Below are positions 49,562 to 58,776 of a stretch of DNA of 64,000 bases, in pieces. The position numbers and the translations under genes are program-made. Source of the DNA: F23-B02 sp946405205 (GTDB lineage: Bacteria; Bacillota; Clostridia; Oscillospirales; Oscillospiraceae); contig CAMJGL010000011.1 in the NCBI GenBank assembly GCA_946405205.1, positions 8,073 through 72,072 of the forward strand, given 5' to 3'. Under the pieces are notes generated by a model. The model saw only the letters and a program-made list of their open reading frames with translations, was not told the origin of the DNA and made no database searches. Each line of letters opens with the position of its first letter. Positions within the stretch are counted from its first letter, which is position 1.

Positions 49562-51342
49562 AAACAGAGTTATTGGTGGGCATGGCTGGTGAGCGAGAAT
49601 TCAATGATCAGATGAAGTCTGTCAATAACAATCTTAAAACTCTGAAATCTGAAATGGCGCGTACAGCAAGTGAATTTGCTGACAGTGCAGACAGTACGGA
49701 GGCACTTGAAGCAAAACAGCGCATATTGCAGGATACATATGACCAGCAAAAGGAAAAGGTACGGGCGCTGAATGAGATGCTTAAGAAGCAAATCAAACAA
49801 TTCGGCGAAGACAGCGCCGCGGCGGATAAATACCGCCAGCAGCTGAACTATGCACAGGTCGAGCTTAATAAGACCGGAAAGTCCCTTGATGCTGTGAACG
49901 ATGCCCTGTCTGACCAAAGCAAGGAAACCGACCGTGCGGCAAAGGCTTTGGAAGTGCTAAAGACCGCCGGCCAGGGCGCCGGCAAGGGACTTGAGCTCGG
50001 CGCTAAGGGCATAGCTGCCGCCGGAGCCGCCGCTGCCGCTGCAGTCGGCGCATTGCTGAAGATCGAAGAAGAGACCGCTGAGTATCGTGAAAATCAGGCT
50101 AAGCTGAACACGGCCTTTGAGGCCGCCGGCATGGCCGCCGGTACTGCGTCCACGGCTTACAGCGAGATGTACAAGGTCCTCGGCGACAGCGATAACGCCA
50201 CCGAGAGCGCCCAGCTCCTTGCGCAACTTGCGACAGGAGAGGAGGACGTCGCCAAGTGGGCGGATATCTCCGCCGGCGTGGTCGGCTCCTTCGGCGACGC
50301 GCTGCCTATAAACAGCCTTATCGAGGCGTCGAATGAGACAGCAAAAGTCGGTAAAGTCACCGGAGCGCTCGCGGACGCGCTGAACTGGGTCGGCCTGTCC
50401 GAGGATGAGTTTAATTCCAAGCTCGACGCCTGCAGCACCGAGACCGAGCGTACCGCCCTTATAACTGATACGCTGACGGCCGCCTACGGCGACGCCAGCG
50501 CCGCTTTCCGTGAGAACAACGCCGCGATAATAGAGGCAAATGCTGCCCAGGCGGATATGGATGCAACGCTTGCCAAGCTCGGCGGAGCGGTCAGCGACGT
50601 CAAAAACACACTGATAGCTGAGTTTCTGCCATCCATATCGGATGTGGTAAGCGCCTTCGTCGATTTCACAAACGGCGTCGACGGCGCCGAGGAAGCCCTG
50701 CAGGAGTCGGTTAAGAACATGGTGGACAATCTCGTGGAGAAATTGCCGGACTTCCTTGATTTTGGCATCAACCTTATCGTCGCTGTTGCTACCGGCATAT
50801 TGGAAAACCTGCCCTATCTGATAACCAAGCTGCCGGGCATTGTCGTGGAGATTCTGGCAGGCTTCGGGACGCTCGTAACGAGTCTCGGCGAGGTCGGCAA
50901 GAATATGCTGGAAGGGCTATGGAACGGCATCAAAGACAAGGCATCGTGGCTGAAGGATAAGATCTTCGGCTTCCTGGGCGATATTAAAGACTGGTTTACC
51001 GGCAAGGACGGCTTTGATACGCACTCGCCTTCAAAATGGTCCGAGGGCGTCTTTAAGAACGTCATGGACGGCGCGGCCATCGGCACGGACAAGGGCGCGA
51101 AAGGACTGTACAAAGCCTTCGGCAGCGTTGTCGACCAGATCAAGGGCGACATGGGCAGCCTTGACGGCCTTGATACAAATTTCAGCGTAAACGCCCGTCT
51201 TGCGGGCCGCGGACAGGTTTCCGCAGCCGGCAGTACGGTCAGCAAGACAGTCAATTTTAATGTCCGGACGACGTCGCTTTCGCCGTCCGAGATCGATTAC
51301 CTGATCATGCGCGTGAATCAGGTGTTAGGGGGCGAAGTATGA
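49543..51342 (+). CDS. Tail tape measure protein
   Basis: A 599-aa protein that sets tail length. An N-terminal long coiled coil (about 20-150) is followed by alanine/glycine-rich hydrophobic stretches (GIAAAGAAAAAAVGALLKI; LPYLITKLPGIVVEILAGF) and the common tail segment WLKDKIFGFLGDIKDWFTGK, then SPSKW. TTG start with GAGGAGG. It predicts a short tail compared with 1000-aa relatives. Confidence 0.9.
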   Translation: MATRTIKTELLVGMAGEREFNDQMKSVNNNLKTLKSEMARTASEFADSADSTEALEAKQRILQDTYDQQKEKVRALNEMLKKQIKQFGEDSAAADKYRQQLNYAQVELNKTGKSLDAVNDALSDQSKETDRAAKALEVLKTAGQGAGKGLELGAKGIAAAGAAAAAAVGALLKIEEETAEYRENQAKLNTAFEAAGMAAGTASTAYSEMYKVLGDSDNATESAQLLAQLATGEEDVAKWADISAGVVGSFGDALPINSLIEASNETAKVGKVTGALADALNWVGLSEDEFNSKLDACSTETERTALITDTLTAAYGDASAAFRENNAAIIEANAAQADMDATLAKLGGAVSDVKNTLIAEFLPSISDVVSAFVDFTNGVDGAEEALQESVKNMVDNLVEKLPDFLDFGINLIVAVATGILENLPYLITKLPGIVVEILAGFGTLVTSLGEVGKNMLEGLWNGIKDKASWLKDKIFGFLGDIKDWFTGKDGFDTHSPSKWSEGVFKNVMDGAAIGTDKGAKGLYKAFGSVVDQIKGDMGSLDGLDTNFSVNARLAGRGQVSAAGSTVSKTVNFNVRTTSLSPSEIDYLIMRVNQVLGGEV

Positions 51343-52217
51343 ATACATCTATACGCAGATTCTTTCTTCTGCGCGCAGACGGCGAGCAGAAGGATCTGAA
51401 CGGTGCCGACAGTATCTGGCTGACAGATCCCGCCGGCCTCGGCGTTACAAAGACGCCGGCATATGCAAATCTTAATTACGGTTTTTTCGCAACGACCGAC
51501 GATAAGCAGGACGCGCAGGAAACCATACCCTTTACGCTTAATTTTACCGGCCGCGAGCCTTATTACGACTATTCCAAGTTCGTCGACTGGATCTTCGCGG
51601 CGACCGGGCTGTATATCGCCTATCAGCCGGAGGGCAACTTCGGCGATATCTATACGCGCCCGGTATCGGTTAAATCAATCGCAAAAACCGAGCTTAACAA
51701 GGTCGGCTGGCTGACTGCGGCGGTCACGCTGGAGTGTCTTGCGCCGTGGGCGCGGGAAATCAGCCTTACCGGCGAGTCGGGCAGTATTCTGACGTACAAT
51801 ATTTGGTCCTGGGAAGCAGCAGCCAAGGGACAGCTGCCCGCGGCTTTTCGCCTGTCGTACAAGGCCAATTCAGGCCGCAGCGTAAACAAGCTGGAGCTTA
51901 CCTACGCGCTGGGTGATGATTTTTACCAAAAGCGCATAAGTTTTCCGACGCCGCTGCAGCTCGCCGCCGGAGAGCTCCTGCGCATCTCGACTGCCCCAAA
52001 TGACTACTATATCCAGCACATAAACAGCGACGGCGATGTGCTGTCTGTCATGGATAAGATCAGCTTATCGGACGATCCGCTTATCCTGCTGCCTCCCGGC
52101 GCCAGCGGACAGATCAACGACAGCACGGTGCCCGCGGTGCTGCAGCTGTACGTTGACGCGATCGACGACCAGGACGCCCTTGACTGCACGATGCTTGCGT
52201 ATTACAGGACGGTGTGA
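51339..52217 (+). CDS. Distal tail protein (Dit-like)
   Basis: A 292-aa baseplate hub protein. FFLLRADGEQKDLNGADSIW, NFTGREPYYDYSKFVDWIFA and LTAAVTLECLAPWAREISL match phage tail family / Dit proteins. It overlaps the tape measure stop by four bases. Confidence 0.8.
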   Translation: MNTSIRRFFLLRADGEQKDLNGADSIWLTDPAGLGVTKTPAYANLNYGFFATTDDKQDAQETIPFTLNFTGREPYYDYSKFVDWIFAATGLYIAYQPEGNFGDIYTRPVSVKSIAKTELNKVGWLTAAVTLECLAPWAREISLTGESGSILTYNIWSWEAAAKGQLPAAFRLSYKANSGRSVNKLELTYALGDDFYQKRISFPTPLQLAAGELLRISTAPNDYYIQHINSDGDVLSVMDKISLSDDPLILLPPGASGQINDSTVPAVLQLYVDAIDDQDALDCTMLAYYRTV

Positions 52218-52219
52218 CC

Positions 52220-53221
52220 ATGATAGCTTTTGTGAAATCAATACGGGACTTTTCCACGCTGGCCGCCGCACAGGTGGTCAGCTGGGACCTGCCGCTTGCA
52301 ACGTCAGGCGACGATACCGGCAGCGTTGTACTTCTGGGCGAATCTGCCGCCGGCCGCGAGGGCAACTGGCTTGTCATCAACCGCAGGATATATCTGATAT
52401 CCCAGACGGCTTACAGCAGCGGCCTTACCACACTGACGCTGCAGATGCCGGTGAACGCTTTTGACCGGGGGATCTATTACGCCTCGGCGGGCAGCAGCAT
52501 CGAGGCTTTTATAGCTGCGGCTTTGACCGGCGCTTACAAAAATGTCAGCGATAGTTATTTTGCCATGCCGTATCTTAATATCACCGTCGACAGCACCACA
52601 GCATTTACGGCTCCGGAGATCTCCGACGGTATGTATGTGCTGTCGGATTATATCAAATCGGTCCGACCGTCGACTTACACCGATGACGGCGCGGTTGATG
52701 TCCCTGGCGTGATCTGCGACTTTAGCTGTACTGACACTGCGCTTAACATCCGTCTGCATAATGCCGCCCCTACCACGCGCAATGCCGTGTTTGACACAAG
52801 CCTTTTCCAGCTTTTGACCCGCGCTTGCAGCCGGGATGTAGTGTCTAAGGTCAGTGTAGTCGTAGCCGATACCGGCACAACTATGGACTTTTATCTTACG
52901 CCGTGGGGCACTGCCGGCACTCAGGCGCCTGCGGAACGCGTCGCGGGAAAATGGATCTCTGTCGCATATAACGACAAGGAGCCTGCAATCGACACCGCCA
53001 AGAAAGAGTTTGAAAAGAACCAAGACACACATAAAGTCGAATTTTACAGTAGGCTGCAGTTTGACCTGCTGGATCCTGTCATGATGCGCATGGGCGACGC
53101 CGTCGAGATTTACCGGATAACCTGTATCCGTAAATCATCTTCGGACGACCGGTATCTGTATACCTGCGGTGATATGCCCACGACCTTGACCGATAAAATC
53201 AAGCAGCTTAGCAAAAAGTAG
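52220..53221 (+). CDS. Tail/baseplate protein (gp37-like)
   Basis: A 333-aa protein; in place of the tail-associated hub component. It has a beta-rich N-terminus (GNWLVINRRIYLISQTAYSS) and a C-terminal YSRLQFDLLDPVMMRMGDAV segment that resembles gp37-like siphophage proteins. No peptidase motif is visible. ATG 52220 follows the Dit stop. Confidence 0.7.
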   Translation: MIAFVKSIRDFSTLAAAQVVSWDLPLATSGDDTGSVVLLGESAAGREGNWLVINRRIYLISQTAYSSGLTTLTLQMPVNAFDRGIYYASAGSSIEAFIAAALTGAYKNVSDSYFAMPYLNITVDSTTAFTAPEISDGMYVLSDYIKSVRPSTYTDDGAVDVPGVICDFSCTDTALNIRLHNAAPTTRNAVFDTSLFQLLTRACSRDVVSKVSVVVADTGTTMDFYLTPWGTAGTQAPAERVAGKWISVAYNDKEPAIDTAKKEFEKNQDTHKVEFYSRLQFDLLDPVMMRMGDAVEIYRITCIRKSSSDDRYLYTCGDMPTTLTDKIKQLSKK

Positions 53222-53229
53222 GTGATTTT

Positions 53230-53937
53230 ATGACAATAATAAAAGCTCGCCTGAATGATCAGGCATTATCCCTTTCGGCCTCTCCCGTTGTCGCCTCCGG
53301 CGGCGTCGGGGGGGACAGCGTCACATTTGTATTTGATGATGCGTGGACTGGCTACACAAAAAAGGCTGTCTTTTACCGCGACGAAAGCACTGTGTATCAT
53401 GTTGACATTGGATCTGATAATACGGCTGTGATACCGTGGGAGGTCCTGCAGTATAGCGGCTTTATGTACTTCGGTGTTTTTGGCACCAAAGGCGACGAGA
53501 TAAAGACGTCGACCGTCATCCGGTACCGCGTCGAGTGCGGCGCAATCACATCCGCCATGCAGTTAGACCCGACGCCTGACATTTTTGCCGACATAATTTT
53601 AAACACTGCAGCGAGGCATACACATACAATGATCTGCGGTCAGTATGATACAAAAACAAAATTGCTGCAAATGGATGTCCAGGATCCTTTTACGCAAATC
53701 AAGGCGGCGTATGAAAACGGTGACGCAGTTACCGCAAATATAAACTTCGGCGAGGTGGACCTGTTTTTGCCGTTGACGGAAGCAAGGTCTGAACGCTTTA
53801 CATTTGCTGCCCCTACAGGGTTTGCGATGACAGACAGCACCGGTGCCGCAGAAAACCTTAGCGTAAATATCGCGCTTTTGACCGTTTACAACGACGAAAC
53901 TGCGTATTTTTACGAATACAACATTTACGATCTGTAA
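53230..53937 (+). CDS. Baseplate upper protein-like
   Basis: A 235-aa protein with the BppU-type N-terminal domain: VTFVFDDAWTGYTKKAVFYR and IPWEVLQYSGFMYFGVFG. It anchors receptor-binding proteins in siphophage baseplates. GTGATTTT gap of eight bases after the previous gene. Confidence 0.75.
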   Translation: MTIIKARLNDQALSLSASPVVASGGVGGDSVTFVFDDAWTGYTKKAVFYRDESTVYHVDIGSDNTAVIPWEVLQYSGFMYFGVFGTKGDEIKTSTVIRYRVECGAITSAMQLDPTPDIFADIILNTAARHTHTMICGQYDTKTKLLQMDVQDPFTQIKAAYENGDAVTANINFGEVDLFLPLTEARSERFTFAAPTGFAMTDSTGAAENLSVNIALLTVYNDETAYFYEYNIYDL

Positions 53938-53954
53938 GAGCAAGGAGGTAACAT

Positions 53955-54146
53955 ATGCATAAAGTAACGTCCCTTGGGGGCAAAGACCCGCGTGAAATAA
54001 TGGTCGACAGCACCACGATAGCGGGTACTGCCGATGATATCGCGGCGGTCATCGGCGTGGTCGAGGTTGGCACCATCATCTATACGGCAGGCTACGCTGT
54101 AATCAAGCAGCTCGGCCTTGACCGTGAGTGGGTGGAGGTAGTCTGA
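53955..54146 (+). CDS. Small tail-region protein
   Basis: A 63-aa protein, MHKVTSLGGKDPREIMVDST, one central hydrophobic stretch (AAVIGVVEVGTIIYTAGYAV). AAGGAGGT ahead. Its stop overlaps the fibre gene start. Function unknown. Confidence 0.6.
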   Translation: MHKVTSLGGKDPREIMVDSTTIAGTADDIAAVIGVVEVGTIIYTAGYAVIKQLGLDREWVEVV

Positions 54147-54997
54147 TGACGGCAAAAGACGTAATTCTCGCCCGCAAGCTCGGCGGCGGCGGAGGCGGCA
54201 CGGAGATCACCGACGGCATCGTGGTAACACAGATGGGAGACGACTACAGACCTATCAAAGCAGATGTATATGGAGAACACATAACACCATATATGTTTAG
54301 GTCGTATTATCATAATGGATTTTATGACGGCGGTTGGTGGAAATGCGAAGGGTTAACATTTAAAAACGCTAAGTATATACACGATAGTGCCTGTTCGACG
54401 ATGATTGCGCTGAAAAATGTAAATACAAACGCTGTCATAAATATTGCGTCAAACGCTTTCTCCGGTGACACAGCGCTTGAATCGGTCAATATGCCCAGTG
54501 TGGAATCGATGAACTTAGATGGCAAAGTAAATTATACTGATTCTAACTATGCCGGATGCGAATTTAACAATTGCACCAGCCTTAATATTGTAGTAGCCCC
54601 TAAACTTAAAAATCTCAATAGAGGTACTTTTGGTGGCTGTACGGCATTAAAAACTATATCGTTGCCGTCATGTACATATATCAACAGTAGAACAGCAGCG
54701 AACAATGGTGCGGCGTTTGGTGGCTGCACTGCTTTAGAAACTGTAGAAATAGGCAGTGCAGGGAATGGAATCACATATATCAATAACAATGCGTTTTACA
54801 ACTGCACCCAGAGCGGCTTAACAATCACAGTCTACACGACAGGCGCATACGCAGACACAGCCTTGACCAATATCCGCAACGGCGCGACCAACGCGACCAT
54901 TATAATCAAGGCCTCGGAGGACACGACCTACAATGACGTTGCTTATGCCGCCGGAGAGACCATGATAACTTCAACAGTAGAGGAGGCAACAACATGA
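54146..54997 (+). CDS. Tail fibre with BspA-type leucine-rich repeats
   Basis: A 283-aa probable receptor-binding protein. A short N-terminal attachment part and a run of six glycines are followed by five or so LRR_5 repeats (NAFSGDTALESVNMPS, GTFGGCTALKTISLPS, AAFGGCTALETVEIGS, NNAFYNCTQSGLTITV). The repeat-coding DNA is clearly more AT-rich than flanking tail genes, consistent with acquisition from a bacterial surface protein. No template repeat or reverse transcriptase is present, so this is not a retroelement target. Confidence 0.8.
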   Translation: MTAKDVILARKLGGGGGGTEITDGIVVTQMGDDYRPIKADVYGEHITPYMFRSYYHNGFYDGGWWKCEGLTFKNAKYIHDSACSTMIALKNVNTNAVINIASNAFSGDTALESVNMPSVESMNLDGKVNYTDSNYAGCEFNNCTSLNIVVAPKLKNLNRGTFGGCTALKTISLPSCTYINSRTAANNGAAFGGCTALETVEIGSAGNGITYINNNAFYNCTQSGLTITVYTTGAYADTALTNIRNGATNATIIIKASEDTTYNDVAYAAGETMITSTVEEATT

Positions 54998-55233
54998 CGA
55001 TAAAAAACTGTACACGAGCCTATGGCGACGGCACGACCGAGACCCGCGTGCTGCTTACTGCCGACGAGGGCAAAGCCCTGACCAACGACGGCGGTGTTAC
55101 TTTGTGGAACTGCGTCGAGACCGCCAGCGCGGACGGCTGGACAGAAGTCGACGCGCCGGTATCCGAAGATGATGAGGCCACCGAAGCAGACTACATAGCA
55201 GCATTAGCGGAGCTGGGGGTGTCTGACGAATGA
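54994..55233 (+). CDS. Small tail-region protein
   Basis: A 79-aa acidic protein, TIKNCTRAYGDGTTETRVLL and ETASADGWTEVDAPVSEDDE. It overlaps both neighbours by four bases. Possibly fibre assembly; no family recognised. Confidence 0.6.
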   Translation: MTIKNCTRAYGDGTTETRVLLTADEGKALTNDGGVTLWNCVETASADGWTEVDAPVSEDDEATEADYIAALAELGVSDE

Positions 55234-55397
55234 AAAAGAACGTTCTGAAATCCAAAACCGCTGCCGTTAAGAATGAAACCACTGCGGCCTTGCAGATGGT
55301 ATGGGACGCCACCAACAAGGGCCAGCGTGCGAAGCTCCTGCGTGACGAGGGCATCGCAAAGCTGTTTGCCCGGTATGGAGTAAACACCGATGGATGA
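55230..55397 (+). CDS. Small hypothetical protein
   Basis: 55 codons, MKKNVLKSKTAAVKNETTAA and LRDEGIAKLFARYGV. ATG overlaps the previous stop. Similar small basic proteins precede lysis genes in Clostridia phages. Confidence 0.6.
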   Translation: MKKNVLKSKTAAVKNETTAALQMVWDATNKGQRAKLLRDEGIAKLFARYGVNTDG

Positions 55398-55437
55398 TGA
55401 CGATAAGACTGTGAGCGGGTTATTGGAGGAGGATTAG

Positions 55438-56304
55438 ATGAAACTTATTCAGCGCTTCATAACGCAGAACAAGCGTTATATTAACCCCACAAGAATTAAC
55501 ATACGCAAAGGCATTCTGCATTCCGTCGGATGTCCTCAGCCTTCTGCGGAGGTATTCGCGAAGCTTTGGCAAAACGCCGCATATCCGGCACACGCCGTCC
55601 TGCAGGAGGACGGGCTTGTAATTCAGACTCTGCCCTGGGACTACTACACGCCACATGTGGGCGCAGCAAGCTCGTACAGTTTTGGCGTAGAAATGACCGA
55701 GCCGGATTGCATCAAGTATACCGGCGGTTCGAACTTCACCTGCAGTGACCTTGCCGCAGCAAAGGCACAGGTGACAGGTACATACAACACCGCTGTTGAG
55801 CTTTTCGCTCAGCTATGCACGCAGTACGGGCTTGATCCGCTGAAGGATATACTCTCCCACAACGAGGCAAACCTGCAGGGCATCGGCACGGCCCACGCCG
55901 ATCCGGAACACCTTTGGCGGCAGCTCGGTATGCCGTATACCATGGACGGCTTTCGCAAAGCCGTAAAAGCTAAAATGGAGGAAATTGATATGACCAAAGA
56001 CGAATTAATAAAGCTCGTAGATGAGCGCATCGACGCAAAGATCAAGACCGTCAAGGACATTGGCGGAGTGCCGGAAAACCTCAAGGCAGAAGTCAGACAG
56101 TTGCTCGACTGTGAAGCCATCAACGCCGGCACAGAATACGCCAACAATCCCGATGACATCAACATGCCCTATGACGCTCTTAAAGGCGTTGTTATCGGCA
56201 AGCGCTACACCGACAAGCAGATTGACTCTCTCGTTGAGAAAATCACTGAGAGGGTCATAGAGAGCCTTGTCGAGTGCATTAAGCAGGCATTCAAGGAGGA
56301 TTAA
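55438..56304 (+). CDS. N-acetylmuramoyl-L-alanine amidase endolysin
   Basis: A 288-aa lysin. The N-terminal amidase_2 domain has zinc-type His in GILHSVGCPQPS, YYTPHVGAASSYSFGVEM in the core, and ILSHNEAN with HADPEHLW at the end. The C-terminal 110 residues are helical and include KRYTDKQIDSLVEKITERVI, probably a wall-binding or oligomerisation part. No signal peptide, so release depends on the holin encoded next. Confidence 0.88.
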   Translation: MKLIQRFITQNKRYINPTRINIRKGILHSVGCPQPSAEVFAKLWQNAAYPAHAVLQEDGLVIQTLPWDYYTPHVGAASSYSFGVEMTEPDCIKYTGGSNFTCSDLAAAKAQVTGTYNTAVELFAQLCTQYGLDPLKDILSHNEANLQGIGTAHADPEHLWRQLGMPYTMDGFRKAVKAKMEEIDMTKDELIKLVDERIDAKIKTVKDIGGVPENLKAEVRQLLDCEAINAGTEYANNPDDINMPYDALKGVVIGKRYTDKQIDSLVEKITERVIESLVECIKQAFKED

Positions 56305-56307
56305 GAA

Positions 56308-56769
56308 ATGAACGCACCTGATAAAGCAGTAGAAATAAAGGCTGCAGTTACAGCTGCCATTGCATTTGTAACGGCGCTCATCGGCCCTATAGGCTGGATA
56401 GTTATCGTTTGGATATTTGCAATGCTGCTGGATTATCTGACGGGCTCCTGGGCGGCGCTGAGCCATGGCGACTGGGACAGTGCGGTCGCAAGGCAGGGCT
56501 TGTGGCACAAACTCGGCAGTATTGTGGCCGTACTGATAACGGCAATGCTGGATATTTCACTCGGAGTGATCCTGCCGCAGCTTGGCATTGATTATGACTA
56601 CATAATTCTGACCCCGATCGTATGCTTGTGGTATCTCCTCACGGAGCTCGGCAGCATGGTCGAAAACATAGACAAGCTCGGAGCCCCGGTGCCTGACTTT
56701 CTGCGCAGCATGATAAAGAAGGTCAAGGGCAAAGTTGACAGCATAGGCGAAGAGAACACAAAAGAATAA
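56308..56769 (+). CDS. Holin (phage_holin_4 family)
   Basis: A 153-aa membrane protein with three hydrophobic segments and the family motif WIFAMLLDYLTGSWAALSHG. Forms the membrane lesion for the amidase. AAGGAGG precedes the start; it lies three bases after the lysin gene, the reverse of the usual holin-lysin order. A long terminator follows. Confidence 0.88.
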   Translation: MNAPDKAVEIKAAVTAAIAFVTALIGPIGWIVIVWIFAMLLDYLTGSWAALSHGDWDSAVARQGLWHKLGSIVAVLITAMLDISLGVILPQLGIDYDYIILTPIVCLWYLLTELGSMVENIDKLGAPVPDFLRSMIKKVKGKVDSIGEENTKE

Positions 56770-56772
56770 CAA

Positions 56773-56804
56773 GACAAGAGCCCCGGAGTTCCGGGGCTCT
56801 TGTC
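56773..56804. terminator. Strong terminator at the end of the late operon
   Basis: A perfect 15-bp stem GACAAGAGCCCCGGA/TCCGGGGCTCTTGTC with a tiny loop. It also terminates the convergent cargo operon. Confidence 0.9.
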
Positions 56805-56816
56805 TTTCATACAGGG

Positions 56817-57440
56817 TCAAAAATCCTCATCATCAAAGTCGGCGACCGTATATGCAAAAGCTCGCCTATCCTCTCTATTACCGAAAAGATTAAATCCTTG
56901 CTCCTGGGCAATAGAGATAATATCCTTTCTGTTATACACTCTTAATGTGCCAGTGCAAACCTCCCTGGCAAATTTCTCTATTTGCTTTGAATCACCATCA
57001 TCAGATAAAAACATTCCGCAACAAAAAACCATACACAATGCGATAGAATGGATTTCTCCTAAACTTTCTCCCTTTTCCCAGTAAGTATATACATCATGAT
57101 AATCCAATCCTTGATAATCTGATTCTTGGTATAAACCTTTGAACCTGCAATAAAGTTCAGATACAACATAAGTATAGTAAGCGTCTTTATTGTCGCAACC
57201 GTCAAAGATTTCTGTAAATGATGGTCTCGCAATTATATCATCATCAAAAAACTTATTGATAATTTCATCTGTTTTAGGCATTTCATGATCATATACCAAT
57301 GGATGGACTGCTGCATCAACTTCTAACCGAAGAAATACCTCCCGCAACAGATCACAAATTTTCTCGCAATCCCTTTTTATCTTAGCAATATGTATAACAA
57401 AGTCCGTATCCACCAACGCAGTACTTTCATTAATTCTCAT
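56817..57440 (-). CDS. PIN-like nuclease candidate in a cargo operon
   Basis: A 207-aa AT-rich-coded protein. STALVDTDFVIHIAKIK at the start and SLGEIHSIALCMVFCCGMFL followed by SDDGDSKQIEKFA resemble the first and last acidic clusters of PIN-domain ribonucleases (D10, D12, E132 region, D150-D151). It overlaps the ImmA/IrrE gene by 11 bases. Together with the XRE gene they look like a phage-carried defence or toxin-antitoxin module. The family call is inference; no catalytic proof. Confidence 0.6.
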   Translation of the reverse strand: MRINESTALVDTDFVIHIAKIKRDCEKICDLLREVFLRLEVDAAVHPLVYDHEMPKTDEIINKFFDDDIIARPSFTEIFDGCDNKDAYYTYVVSELYCRFKGLYQESDYQGLDYHDVYTYWEKGESLGEIHSIALCMVFCCGMFLSDDGDSKQIEKFAREVCTGTLRVYNRKDIISIAQEQGFNLFGNREDRRAFAYTVADFDDEDF

Positions 57441-58311
57441 TGCAAATATCGTCTTCCTTTGACAAGTTTAGTTCGACTGTACTATCTAAATCATTTTCAT
57501 TGGTTTTACTTGGCAAATTGAACGCAGCTCTCATTCTATTTATTTTCATCTCCGGAAGAGCTTTCGATGCTTCAGCTTTATCAAGCATTTCTGCCAAACC
57601 ATCAATCCATTTTTTGTTCGAACTATTTGATATTTTCGTATAACCATCTTCTATTATTATATCGTTCAATTTATCTTGAATGAGTCTTTCTTGTACTTCC
57701 CCTCTGCCTAATAGCAGTTCTTTTACTTCATCGTCAATTATTTGCAGTTCGGAAAATCTTAACACTACTGACTTCATGGGAACAAAAAAGAAATTCATCA
57801 ATCGCGCAATTAGCCTTAACATATTAACTATCGATATTTTCCCATTTTCTTTTGCTAAGTTTGCATATTCGCTTGTAAACATTTTTACAAATTGTTCTTC
57901 CGGAATCAATAATTCTGCTGCAAATCTATTTATAATGTGCTCACGAAGTTCATTGTTAAGATGGATATTGCACTTCCTTGCAACATATTCATCCACTTCC
58001 CATATATGGCCTAATTCATGGGCTGCAGTAAATACTTGCTTCTCCATTGTCTGAGCTGTGTTTATAAAGACGAATTGTCGTACTTCTCCATTTTTGTCAG
58101 GTACATTTGTTATATGAAAACCATTATTTTTTTCATTTTCGAGCGGATAGTAAACCACCGTGCAGTACCTGTCTAAAAGCTCTAAAGCATCATCCTTTAG
58201 CAAGGAATTTGGAAAAGCTATGTTTAGTTTGTCTTTTTCTTTCTTCTCCTTGATAAATTGCTTAATAGCATTTACTATTTTTTTATCCCTTATTACATCT
58301 GTTTCAGCCAT
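57430..58311 (-). CDS. ImmA/IrrE-type metallopeptidase
   Basis: A 293-aa protein. The zinc motif HELGH is at about 98-102 in TAAHELGHIWEVDEYVARKC, and the downstream EHIINRFAAELLIPEEQF is the usual third-ligand region. ImmA-type peptidases cleave XRE repressors and derepress neighbouring genes. ATG 58311 has GGAGG ten bases ahead. A terminator lies just upstream between it and the XRE gene, so its expression depends on read-through. Confidence 0.88.
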   Translation of the reverse strand: MAETDVIRDKKIVNAIKQFIKEKKEKDKLNIAFPNSLLKDDALELLDRYCTVVYYPLENEKNNGFHITNVPDKNGEVRQFVFINTAQTMEKQVFTAAHELGHIWEVDEYVARKCNIHLNNELREHIINRFAAELLIPEEQFVKMFTSEYANLAKENGKISIVNMLRLIARLMNFFFVPMKSVVLRFSELQIIDDEVKELLLGRGEVQERLIQDKLNDIIIEDGYTKISNSSNKKWIDGLAEMLDKAEASKALPEMKINRMRAAFNLPSKTNENDLDSTVELNLSKEDDICNEN

Positions 58312-58334
58312 TTTCAGCACTCCTCCATTGATAC

Positions 58335-58366
58335 AAAAAGGAGCATAGTTGAAAAACTATGCTCCT
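58335..58366 (-). terminator. Attenuating terminator between XRE and ImmA genes
   Basis: A perfect 12-bp stem AGGAGCATAGTT/AACTATGCTCCT with a GAAA loop on the plus strand is followed on the minus strand by TTTTTG. It is inside an apparent operon, directly ahead of the ImmA ribosome site. Confidence 0.85.
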
Positions 58367-58386
58367 ATGCCGAGATTTAAACAAAA

Positions 58387-58713
58387 TCATTCAACCGCAT
58401 CAAATATATCCATATATTCATCAATAATATCGAGAATTTTTTCACGGTTTTGTTCATTATCGAACCCGTTCATACAATGAACCACTGTTTCATTATAATG
58501 TTTTTCATCTCCTGAAAGGATCTGTGAAACAGTCAAACCCAATTCTTCAGCTACTGCGGATATCTGAGGAAACGTTAGAATTGATCTTCCCTTAAAGAAG
58601 GACTGTACCTGATGCTCTTTACATCCAATGACTTCGCTTAAATGAGCTTTTGTGACTGCTTTAGATTCGGCAACTTGTTCAACATAATTGCCGATCATAC
58701 GCGCTTGTCGCAT
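58387..58713 (-). CDS. XRE-family regulator of the cargo operon
   Basis: A 108-aa protein with VTKAHLSEVIGCKEHQVQSF as helix-turn-helix and FFKGRSILTFPQISAVAEEL after it. The start at 58713 has GAAAGGAGG ahead; an upstream in-frame start at 58776 lacks one. Its promoter carries TTGATATT-type half-sites at both sides, implying autorepression. It is the probable substrate of the ImmA-type peptidase downstream. Confidence 0.85.
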   Translation of the reverse strand: MRQARMIGNYVEQVAESKAVTKAHLSEVIGCKEHQVQSFFKGRSILTFPQISAVAEELGLTVSQILSGDEKHYNETVVHCMNGFDNEQNREKILDIIDEYMDIFDAVE

Positions 58714-58747
58714 AGCTACGCCTCCTTTCTCATATCGGGGTTTTGAT

Positions 58748-58776
58748 ATTTTACACTGTTTTGTAACTAATATCAA
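58748..58776 (-). promoter_or_regulatory. Promoter of the cargo operon
   Basis: On the minus strand TTGATA and TAAAAT are 17 bases apart. The inverted half-sites TTGATATT and AATATCAA flank the promoter, a likely operator of the XRE protein. Confidence 0.65.

Noticed and set aside
54146..54997. Diversity-generating retroelement target
   Set aside because: No reverse transcriptase, no template repeat and no adenine-specific variation pattern in the window.
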